Assembly (NCBI RefSeq): GCF_009905615.1
Contig: NZ_JAAAKW010000011.1
Span: forward strand, 62,001-126,000
Direction: 5' to 3'
Origin: Pseudomonas sp. SLFW
GTDB taxonomy: Bacteria; Pseudomonadota; Gammaproteobacteria; Pseudomonadales; Pseudomonadaceae
Length of the DNA stretch: 64,000 bases
How positions within the stretch are numbered: position 1 is the first letter of the stretch; each line of letters opens with the position of its first letter. Shown here piece after piece: positions 56,729 to 64,000 of this stretch. The notes below the pieces were generated by a model, which was not told the origin of the DNA, made no database searches, and saw nothing but the letters and a program-made list of their open reading frames with translations. The translations under genes and the position numbers were made by a program.

Positions 56729-59700
56729 ATGACGACAATCGCCTCGCTCGGTGTAGAGATCAACTCGCAGTCTGTAGTGCGGGCCACTGACGACTTGGAC
56801 CGATTAGTTGATTCCGGCAAGGGCGCGGAGGATTCCGCCAAGCGAGTAGAGAGTGCCTGGCAAAGAGCCGTATCGGGTATTTCCAGCGATACCAGCCAGA
56901 TCGTCAAAGAGCTTCAGCAGCTAAACGCACGGCAAGACAGCACCGCCCAGTTGATGGCCAAATTGGCTCAGTCGGTTAACCAGGCATCGTCAGCGTTTAC
57001 GTCTGCCAGCACGGCGGCTGAAAAAACAGCCACCGCAGAGGCAAAAGTTGCGGAATCCGCTGAGCAGGCCAAGGCTCGGATGCTGGCGCTTGCGACGGCG
57101 GCCATTGATGCCGCAAAAGGCCAACAACAGCTATCGGGAGCGCTTGATACCACTGCAGCTGCAGCCGGGGAAGCGGCACGCAAGCAGCTAGACCAGCTTG
57201 CCACGCAGCGCCGTGTTGCACAGGCAGCGGCAGACTCGGTGGTAGCCCAAGACAAGGCCACCAGTTCAACCAAGAAGGCTGCCACCGCAACTGCGGAGGA
57301 CGCCAATGCACTAGCCAAGCTGATCGGCCAGATCGACCCCGCTGTGTCGGCGCTAAAAAGACTCGACGCGCAGCAGGATTTGCTGGGCAGGTCGAAAGAG
57401 CTGGGACTGCTATCCAAGGAAGACTTCAGCCGCTACACAGCCTCAATCGACCAGACTCGCGAGGGGCTGACAAGATTCCAAGGTGACCTGAACAAAACCG
57501 GCGTAAGCGCAAAACAGAACGCCGCAGCATTGCGCACGCTGCCCGCTCAGTTCACTGATATTTTCACATCACTTCAGGGCGGCCAGGCGCCATTGACTGT
57601 CTTGCTTCAGCAGGGCGGCCAGATCAAAGATTCCTTCGGAGGTATCGGCGCCGCTGCCAATGCTCTTGGCGGCTACGTCCTCGGACTGATCAACCCACTG
57701 ACAGTTGCAGGTGTTGCTCTCACAGCCATTGCGTATGGCGCATACCAAGGCTCCAAAGAGTTCACCGAGTACCAAAAAGCGCTGACGCAGACCGGCGGGA
57801 GCGCGGGACTGAGCGCTGGACAGCTCAACGCGCTTGCAGAATCGATCGGCAGGTCCAACGGAACGGTTGGCTTGGCAGCGGAGGCACTGGGCGAGCTCGC
57901 GGCGACCGGCAAAATCGCTGGGGAAAGCTTCGACGAGATTGCTGTTGCGGCTGTCGCAATGAATCAGGCGACTGGCAAAGCTGTGCAGGACACGATCGCT
58001 GAGTTCGTGAAAATTGCGGATGACCCTGTGTCAGCTGCGAAAACGCTCAATGAATCGTATGGCTTTTTGACTGCTTCCGTATACGAACAGATCGTATCGC
58101 TGAAGGAGCAGGGCAAGGAGCAAGATGCGGTCAAGCTGCTGACCGACACCTACGCCTCCACTGTCAAAAGCCGGGCAGGCCAAATTGTTGAGGATCTCGG
58201 CTACGTAGAGACAGCATGGAAAGCCGTTAAGACCATGACATTGGGCGCCATCGACGGCCTTAAGGAGTTTGGTCGGCAGAAGACTATCCAAAGCCAGATT
58301 GATCAGCTGGATAGTCAGATTGCCTCGATGAAGGCCATCGAGGACTTGGCCAGCAAACAAGTTGGGCTATCGGACGAGCAACTCAAGCGCTACAAGGAAA
58401 GTGCCGGTTACGATGCGGAGAAGGTCAAGAGCTGGACCGTTCAGCGCGGTTTCTTGCAGGACCAACTGGATAGCCAAAGCGCAATTGCTAAAGCGCAAGG
58501 GAATGCCCAAGAGCGCGAAAAGGCGAGCATCAATGCTATTGATTCGCTGCACACCTCGTACCTCGCAGGCCTGGACAAGGAATCCAAGAAAAAACTCGAT
58601 ATTGCCGAGCTAGACCGTAAGCGCGCCGAAGCGCTGAAGGGTGAGGGCGTCAACGTCGCGCAGATCAATAAGGAATACGATGTCTCCCTGAAGGCGATCA
58701 ATGACCGCTACAAAGATGCCAAAGTCGCCGCCCCTGCTGTTGATCTGACCGGCTTCAATGATGCGGAGAATGCGCTCAAATCCCTTGACGCTGCTTACCA
58801 GAATTCGGTTCGCGTGCTTGATGCTTCGCTGAAGTCGGGCTTGGTCAGCCAGGAGCAATACACCCTTCAAAAATTAGCGCTGATCGACAAAGAAAAAACT
58901 GATGTTGAGGCAGCTTACAACGCTGAAATCGCAGCCCTCCAGGCGGTTCGTGACAAAGCCACGACCACAGGGGCGCAACGTATTGGCATCGATCAAAAGA
59001 TCGCCGATGCTCGTCAGAAGCAAACTGATGCGCTGAAGAAGCTGGATACGGATCAGGACGTTCTGTCCAAACAAACCAAAGGCCGCCTGGAGCAGGAGGA
59101 GGCAGCCTATAAGGCATTTGCGCAGACGGTTAGCGACAGCTTGGCTCTCGCCCAGCGCGGGTTGGATCAGCAGCTCGCTGGCTTTGGCTTGGGTGAGCGC
59201 GCCCGGCAGCAGTTGCAGCAAGACCTCCAGATCCGCGAGGACTATCAGCGCAAACTCGAGCAGCTGACTCGTGACTACAACAAGATCGATAATCCAACGA
59301 ATGGCCAGAAGTCTAACTTCGAGCGCGAGACTCAACTACTTCAGAGCGCTCTTGATGAGCGCCTTGCTAAGCAGCAAAAGTATTATCAGGACGTAGACAC
59401 ACTTCGCTCCGACTGGATGAACGGCGCCTCGCGCGCTTTCGCCAACTACATCGACGAAACCAAGGACGTTGCCGGGCAGACTGAGGGCCTTTTCTCGGAC
59501 GCGTTGCATGGCGTTGAGGATGCGTTCGTCAACGCTGCCACAACCGGCAAGCTGTCGTTCAAGGACTTGGCAGACAGCATCATTGCAGACTTGGCTCGCA
59601 TCGTGGCCAAGGCTTACGTGGTCACCCCGATCATTGCCGCATTGGGCATCGGCGGCGACCCAGCGGGCGGCGGGACTGGTGTAGGAGTCGGCGCCGGTTC

Positions 59701-62374
59701 CATCTTTGGCGGCGGCGGCCTGGGCGGCGCGCTCAGCAACATCAGCAGTGTCGTTTCAGTCGCAGGCAGCAAGTTCGGTGAATCCGTGCTGGCCGGCTGG
59801 AACGGAAGCGAAGGTGTTCTCGGCGGCCTACAAAATGCGTTCGGTAATGGCGCGGACTACATCAAGAGCGCTATTACCAGCGGCTTCACCTCCGGTTCCG
59901 CTACGGCGGCTAGTGTAGCCTCCAACTTCGCTGCCAGTTCCGCTGCTGGTGCCTCGCAAGCTGGCTACACAGGTACTGCCTTCCAGAACTTTGTAGCAGG
60001 GCAAAACGCTTCGACCAGTTTGGCTAGCCTCAGCAGCGTTCTAAGCTACATCGGTGCGGCGTATTCGGTCCTTACATCGTTCCAGCAATACGGTGTGAAA
60101 GGTGCTGCAACCACCGCTGGCTTCGCTGGTGCGGGCGCTCTGGTCGGTTCTTTCGTCGGACCAATCGGGACCGCAGCCGGCGCCGCTATTGGTTCTGTCC
60201 TGGGGTCTTTCGTATCGGGCAAGTTGTTTGGCGGCAGCGGCGAGAAGTACCCCGACCTCAGCACTTCGGCGACCGGTCGCTACATCAACGGCCAGTACAC
60301 CGATACCGGGATTGTGCAGGGCTGGCAGACCAATGCGCCGAAGTTCGGCCAAGCGGCTGATGCGCAGCTGTCGTCCACGCTCAACCAGTTCAGCGCAACA
60401 CTGGGCAAGCTCTATGACGTGCTGGGCAACGGTGGCGATGTTGTCGCGTACAACACCCTTCAGGTCCGCAAGACCTCGGGCAAGTACTCGACCACGTTCG
60501 GCACCCGGCTGGACGACGGTTCTGTTCTGGAAGATCGTCAGCTGTTCAACGCGGCAGATGCAGCGGCGGCGCTGACGGAGAACTACGACAACATCCTGGG
60601 CACGTTCCTGGCCAAGGCAATCGTCAGTTCGAAGTCGCTGCCGGATTACTTCAAGGCGCAGTTCACGCAGTTCGCCAGCGACTGGAATGTCACTGCTGAT
60701 CAGGTCATCAAGACGATTGAAGGCGTCTTCACCCGCTTCAATGGGGTGAACGATGCGCTGTCGCTGATCAACATCGACAACTTGAAGCTGAACGACACCG
60801 GCCTCCAGGCCTCTGACGCGATCCTGAACATGATCGGCGCCATGGGCGGGTTGGATACCGCAACCGCATCCGCCAAGGACAAGGTGGACGCGCTCAACAA
60901 GTCGGTCACCACCTACTACCAAGCGTTCTTCTCGGCAGATGAGCAGTTCGCTGACCTGACGAAGAACCTGCAAAACGCGCTGGGCAACCTGGGCGTGAAG
61001 CTGCCGGATACCCGCGCGGCCTATCGCCAGATGGTTGAGGACATTGACGTCACGACTGCTGCCGGGCAGGCGATGTTCGCCACGCTGGTAGGGTTGGCGA
61101 CCAATGCCGACTCCTACTACTCGGGCCTGGAGCAGAAGTCCAAGGACGCAGAGCAGGCGGCGACACAAGCGCAGCAGGCGGCGGCGGACGCAGCACAGAA
61201 GATCATTGATGGTCTGCTGGGCAACGTCACATCCGCCCAAAGCGCGGTCGAGCGCGCGATCAACGCTCAAAAGGCGTCGGTCAACGACATGCTCGAAACC
61301 GCCAACCAGCAGGTGGGCGACCTCACTACGGTCAGCAACAGCCTCGGCTCGGCGCTCAAGTCGCTCCGTGGTGATTCTGACAGCGCGGTGAAGGTGCTGC
61401 GGCAACAGGCTCAGGCCACGCTGCAGGCGGCATTGGCCCAAGCGCGTGCCGGTAAGTCGCTGGCCGGGTTCGGCGGTCTGGAAGATGCCCTCGGTGTGGT
61501 CACCAGCAACACGACAGACCTGTATTCCTCGCTCGAAGACTTCAACCGGGACCAGGGCCGTACCGCGAACGTCGTGGCCGAACTGGAAAAGCTGAACGGC
61601 AAGCAACTGACGTCGGCTCAGCAGACGGCCAGAACGCTTCAGGATCAGCTCGACGCCCTGGATGACCAGCTTGAGTTCGCTCAGTCGCAGCTGGACGCGC
61701 TCAACGGCGTGGACAACTCGGTCAAGAGCGTGGCGCAGGCCGTCAAGGAGATGAACGCGGCTGTGGTTGCGGCGCTGGCTGGCATTGGTGGCAAGGGCTC
61801 TACCGCGACCAACAACGGCACGCTGATCGATACCATTTACAAGGACGTGCTGGGGCGCAACGGGGCTGACCAAGCTGGCAAGGATTACTGGCTGGGCGAA
61901 CTGGCGAACGGTCACCTGACGCTCGACCAGCTGGCCCAAGCCATTGCCAACGCGGCCAAGCAAAGCGGCGCAACGGTCAAGGCTGGATACGCTACGGGCG
62001 GTTACATCAGCGGCCCCGGCACCGGTACCAGCGACAGCATCCCGGCCTGGCTCTCCAACGGCGAGTTTGTGATGAGCGCTGCCGCTGTCAGGACGTTTGG
62101 TACCGACACGCTGGACCGGATGAACAACCTCCAAATGCCGAAGTTCGCCTCCGGCGGCGCGGTCATGAATGTTGCCAGTCCGATTGTCGTCGGTTCCCAG
62201 CGGGCCAGACCGGGCAATGATGCGGGTGATACCACCGAAGTACTCCGTCAGCTCAACAGACGCTTAGGCAATCTCGAAACCTACATGGACAGCGCCTCGC
62301 GCGATCTGCGGCAGATCAACAATGCGGGCGTTCAAGTCGTGGGCACCGTTTCAACTAAGGAGGTGGCAGCTTGA
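56729..62374 (+). CDS. Tail tape measure protein with DUF4214 domain
   Basis: 1881 aa from MTTIASLGVEINSQSVVRAT. Long Ala/Gln-rich coiled coils, a central hydrophobic segment (GGYVLGLINPLTVAGVALTA), and Gly-rich membrane-like part near residues 980-1200. At about 1695-1750, LIDTIYKDVLGRNGADQAGK and DYWLGELANG form a DUF4214 repeat, then GYATGGYISGPGTG and FVMSAAAV near the end. At about 0.15 nm per residue the tail would be near 280 nm. Confidence 0.92.
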   Translation: MTTIASLGVEINSQSVVRATDDLDRLVDSGKGAEDSAKRVESAWQRAVSGISSDTSQIVKELQQLNARQDSTAQLMAKLAQSVNQASSAFTSASTAAEKTATAEAKVAESAEQAKARMLALATAAIDAAKGQQQLSGALDTTAAAAGEAARKQLDQLATQRRVAQAAADSVVAQDKATSSTKKAATATAEDANALAKLIGQIDPAVSALKRLDAQQDLLGRSKELGLLSKEDFSRYTASIDQTREGLTRFQGDLNKTGVSAKQNAAALRTLPAQFTDIFTSLQGGQAPLTVLLQQGGQIKDSFGGIGAAANALGGYVLGLINPLTVAGVALTAIAYGAYQGSKEFTEYQKALTQTGGSAGLSAGQLNALAESIGRSNGTVGLAAEALGELAATGKIAGESFDEIAVAAVAMNQATGKAVQDTIAEFVKIADDPVSAAKTLNESYGFLTASVYEQIVSLKEQGKEQDAVKLLTDTYASTVKSRAGQIVEDLGYVETAWKAVKTMTLGAIDGLKEFGRQKTIQSQIDQLDSQIASMKAIEDLASKQVGLSDEQLKRYKESAGYDAEKVKSWTVQRGFLQDQLDSQSAIAKAQGNAQEREKASINAIDSLHTSYLAGLDKESKKKLDIAELDRKRAEALKGEGVNVAQINKEYDVSLKAINDRYKDAKVAAPAVDLTGFNDAENALKSLDAAYQNSVRVLDASLKSGLVSQEQYTLQKLALIDKEKTDVEAAYNAEIAALQAVRDKATTTGAQRIGIDQKIADARQKQTDALKKLDTDQDVLSKQTKGRLEQEEAAYKAFAQTVSDSLALAQRGLDQQLAGFGLGERARQQLQQDLQIREDYQRKLEQLTRDYNKIDNPTNGQKSNFERETQLLQSALDERLAKQQKYYQDVDTLRSDWMNGASRAFANYIDETKDVAGQTEGLFSDALHGVEDAFVNAATTGKLSFKDLADSIIADLARIVAKAYVVTPIIAALGIGGDPAGGGTGVGVGAGSIFGGGGLGGALSNISSVVSVAGSKFGESVLAGWNGSEGVLGGLQNAFGNGADYIKSAITSGFTSGSATAASVASNFAASSAAGASQAGYTGTAFQNFVAGQNASTSLASLSSVLSYIGAAYSVLTSFQQYGVKGAATTAGFAGAGALVGSFVGPIGTAAGAAIGSVLGSFVSGKLFGGSGEKYPDLSTSATGRYINGQYTDTGIVQGWQTNAPKFGQAADAQLSSTLNQFSATLGKLYDVLGNGGDVVAYNTLQVRKTSGKYSTTFGTRLDDGSVLEDRQLFNAADAAAALTENYDNILGTFLAKAIVSSKSLPDYFKAQFTQFASDWNVTADQVIKTIEGVFTRFNGVNDALSLINIDNLKLNDTGLQASDAILNMIGAMGGLDTATASAKDKVDALNKSVTTYYQAFFSADEQFADLTKNLQNALGNLGVKLPDTRAAYRQMVEDIDVTTAAGQAMFATLVGLATNADSYYSGLEQKSKDAEQAATQAQQAAADAAQKIIDGLLGNVTSAQSAVERAINAQKASVNDMLETANQQVGDLTTVSNSLGSALKSLRGDSDSAVKVLRQQAQATLQAALAQARAGKSLAGFGGLEDALGVVTSNTTDLYSSLEDFNRDQGRTANVVAELEKLNGKQLTSAQQTARTLQDQLDALDDQLEFAQSQLDALNGVDNSVKSVAQAVKEMNAAVVAALAGIGGKGSTATNNGTLIDTIYKDVLGRNGADQAGKDYWLGELANGHLTLDQLAQAIANAAKQSGATVKAGYATGGYISGPGTGTSDSIPAWLSNGEFVMSAAAVRTFGTDTLDRMNNLQMPKFASGGAVMNVASPIVVGSQRARPGNDAGDTTEVLRQLNRRLGNLETYMDSASRDLRQINNAGVQVVGTVSTKEVAA

Positions 62375-63285
62375 GCCGCATGACAGTGGTGCCGCCGACG
62401 GAAATCACCCCGGCAATGCTGACCAGCAACGTTCCGGCCAATGATTACGATGTGTATTCCCCAACCAAGGCGTACGTGGTGGGGGATTACGTTTCGCTCA
62501 ACAACCGGAACTACCAAGCCACAGGCGCCAACACGGGCAAGAACCCGGAGACCGACACAAGTCAGCCTCCGGTCTGGCAGGACCTTGGCCCAACCAACCG
62601 CTGGAAGATGTTCAAGAAGCAGATCGGCAACGACTGGATCGTGGGCACCAGCACCTCATACGCCTCGGTCATCGATGTGTCCGTGGCGCTCACCAAGCGG
62701 GTCAACGCGATTGGTTTGGTGGGCGTCCGGGCATCGTCGGTGCAAGTCATCATGACAGCGGGCGGGCAGGAGGTTTTCAACCAGACATTCGCTATGCAGA
62801 CCAAAAAGGCGAACGGCTGGTACCAATATTTCTTCGGCCCGTTCACCACTACGGAAACGCTGGCGGTGGTGGACCTTCCTCCGGTATCCGGTGCAACCAT
62901 CCGAGTCATCGCCAACGCGCCAAACGGCACAGCGCAGATCGGCATGATGGTCGTGGGCTGGGCGGAGCAGGTTGGTACCGCTGTCTACGGCGACACGTCG
63001 TTCGGTATCGAGAACTACTCGAACGTCAAAATCGGCTATTTCGGCCAGGTAACCATCATTCCGCTCGGCAAGCGGGACTTTGTGGATTACGACGTTGTGG
63101 TCGATGAAGACCGGCTCTCAACGATCAAGCGGATTCTCTCCGACAACAGCGAAAGCGCATGCCTGTACGTGGGCGCAACGACGCTGGGCGTCACCATCAT
63201 CATCGGTCGATACGAGCGGTTCGCCCCGAATCTGCGTGCTCCCAACGACTCTCAGTTCACCCTTGAAGTAAGGAGCCTCATGTAA
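62371..63285 (+). CDS. Distal tail protein with N-terminal chitin-binding-like module
   Basis: 304 aa, TTG start six bases after AAGGAGGT and overlapping the tape-measure stop (an ATG at 62380 is too far). Residues 25-75 (YSPTKAYVVGDYVSLNNRNY, PPVWQDLGPTNRW) resemble a CBM5/12-type carbohydrate module; the rest is beta-rich. Likely part of the tail tip. Confidence 0.65.
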   Translation: MSRMTVVPPTEITPAMLTSNVPANDYDVYSPTKAYVVGDYVSLNNRNYQATGANTGKNPETDTSQPPVWQDLGPTNRWKMFKKQIGNDWIVGTSTSYASVIDVSVALTKRVNAIGLVGVRASSVQVIMTAGGQEVFNQTFAMQTKKANGWYQYFFGPFTTTETLAVVDLPPVSGATIRVIANAPNGTAQIGMMVVGWAEQVGTAVYGDTSFGIENYSNVKIGYFGQVTIIPLGKRDFVDYDVVVDEDRLSTIKRILSDNSESACLYVGATTLGVTIIIGRYERFAPNLRAPNDSQFTLEVRSLM

Positions 63286-64000
63286 TGGCGGCGATTCCTA
63301 CGCTTACCCCCTTGCCATCCCCAGCATTGTCGACCGACCCGGAAGACGTGTTCAACAGCAAGACCGACGCGACATTGCTGGCTCAGCAGACCTTCGTGAA
63401 CGTGGACATGAACACGAAGGTTATCCCCGGCATCAACCAGGCAGTCACCGACGCCACCTCTGCCAAGAACGCTGCGGCTCAGAGCGCCAGTGACGCTGCC
63501 GGGTCTGCCAGTTCTGCAAACACCTCAAAGCTTGCCGCTGCCCAGTCTGCAACCGATGCGACAAACAACGGGGCGGCTCAAGTTGCGCTGGCGGCGCAGC
63601 AGGTGACGTTGGCTAATCAGGCCAGAGCCGACGCACAGTCTGCCGCTCAAGCCGCTGGGGCTGCTGCTGGCCTACCTGGCGGGCGCGTGCCGTTCACCGT
63701 ATTGCAGATCAATGCAGCGGGCAACGTCGCATGGACTGATGGCCTGATCGACAAGACCAACGCCTTGCCAGGCCAAGCGCTCATGCTCGGTACCGGCAAA
63801 ACGCCGCAGTGGGTATTCCCCGGCCAGCAGATCGGCGATGTATTGCAGACCTGCCGCGATCCGGGTTCACTTTATCTGCCTGCGAACGGCAGCATTCGTC
63901 TGCAATCTGCTTATCCAGCGCTTTTCGCCAAGTTAGGTTTAATCGGTGGCGCAATTGGTACAGCTTGGGCGGATTACGATTTCGGCGGTGTCACAGGCAT
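63285..64000 (+). CDS. Tail-fibre-like protein (partial, cut by window end)
   Basis: Open from ATG at 63285 to the window edge (238 codons). Ala/Ser-rich trimeric coiled-coil region (SAKNAAAQSASDAAGSASSA), then GLPGGRVPFTVLQINAAGNV and GQQIGDVLQTCRDPGSLYLP, as in fibre shaft and tip proteins. Overlaps the previous stop by one base. Confidence 0.65.
   Translation, partial: MAAIPTLTPLPSPALSTDPEDVFNSKTDATLLAQQTFVNVDMNTKVIPGINQAVTDATSAKNAAAQSASDAAGSASSANTSKLAAAQSATDATNNGAAQVALAAQQVTLANQARADAQSAAQAAGAAAGLPGGRVPFTVLQINAAGNVAWTDGLIDKTNALPGQALMLGTGKTPQWVFPGQQIGDVLQTCRDPGSLYLPANGSIRLQSAYPALFAKLGLIGGAIGTAWADYDFGGVTG

Noticed and set aside
60041..62134. 697-codon open frame antisense to the tape measure gene
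   Set aside because: High-GC shadow of a long coding region; Arg/His/Val-rich composition, no ribosome binding site, no domain.
1..64000. CRISPR array, insertion sequence or rRNA
   Set aside because: No regularly spaced direct repeats of 25-40 bases, no transposase with terminal repeats and no rRNA-like sequence were seen.

Overview
The window is a Pseudomonas chromosome segment (fluorescens/syringae-like by protein similarity; this is recognition, not a computed placement). About 20 kb of ordinary host genes is followed by the first ~44 kb of a lambdoid siphovirus prophage that runs off the right edge. Support for Pseudomonas comes from the rbsBACRKD gene order, the thrS-infC-rpmI-rplT-pheST-ihfA-merR-tRNA-Pro order, and Pseudomonas-type small families (DUF6555, DUF1654).

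Host part, 1-20176. Small conserved genes (DUF6555 fragment, a secreted endonuclease/phosphatase-fold protein, a LexA-box DUF1654 gene, a YgdI/R lipoprotein) precede a ribose operon: binding protein, ATPase, permease, LacI-type repressor, ribokinase and ribose pyranase, followed by a secreted nucleoside hydrolase that could supply ribose. A perfect operator palindrome lies at the start of the operon. An I78 inhibitor lipoprotein and a cold-shock gene follow. Then comes the translation cluster thrS-infC-rpmI-rplT-pheS-pheT-ihfA. Two hairpins carrying threonine anticodons (UGU and GGU) lie just upstream of thrS and look like a ThrRS autoregulatory operator.

Prophage, 20100 to beyond 64000. It is integrated at tRNA-Pro(GGG), with a HEPN-like cargo gene, integrase and excisionase at the left end. 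A long leftward early operon (31244 to 20798) carries a Rad52-like annealing protein, Gp157, a C5 DNA methyltransferase, Lar, HNH and many small genes. It is driven by a consensus promoter at 31926-31954 with a ~680-nt leader containing a boxA. The immunity region (31926-35680) reproduces the lambda layout: five copies of a TATGGG-N4-CCCATA operator, two at PL and three (24 bp apart) between a LexA-type CI repressor and a Cro-like gene. In the position of lambda rexAB lie a lipoprotein gene, an unknown pair including a DUF1828-like protein, and a lone nucleotidyltransferase; these are the strongest candidates for an undescribed lysogen-expressed system. Rightward genes are CII, replication O and DnaC-like P, NinB, NinG and a Q-position gene, then holin-like genes, packaging (TerS, TerL, DUF4055 portal, head morphogenesis), scaffold, P22-like coat, connectors, two tail-tube paralogues, a G/GT chaperone pair with a GGGAAAC slippery site, a 1881-residue tape measure, and distal tail genes cut by the window edge.

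Cargo genes that break transcription units (20300-20797, 25279-26277, 42873-43328, 56263-56640) are likely morons. No attR, endolysin or complete tail-fibre region is present in the window.
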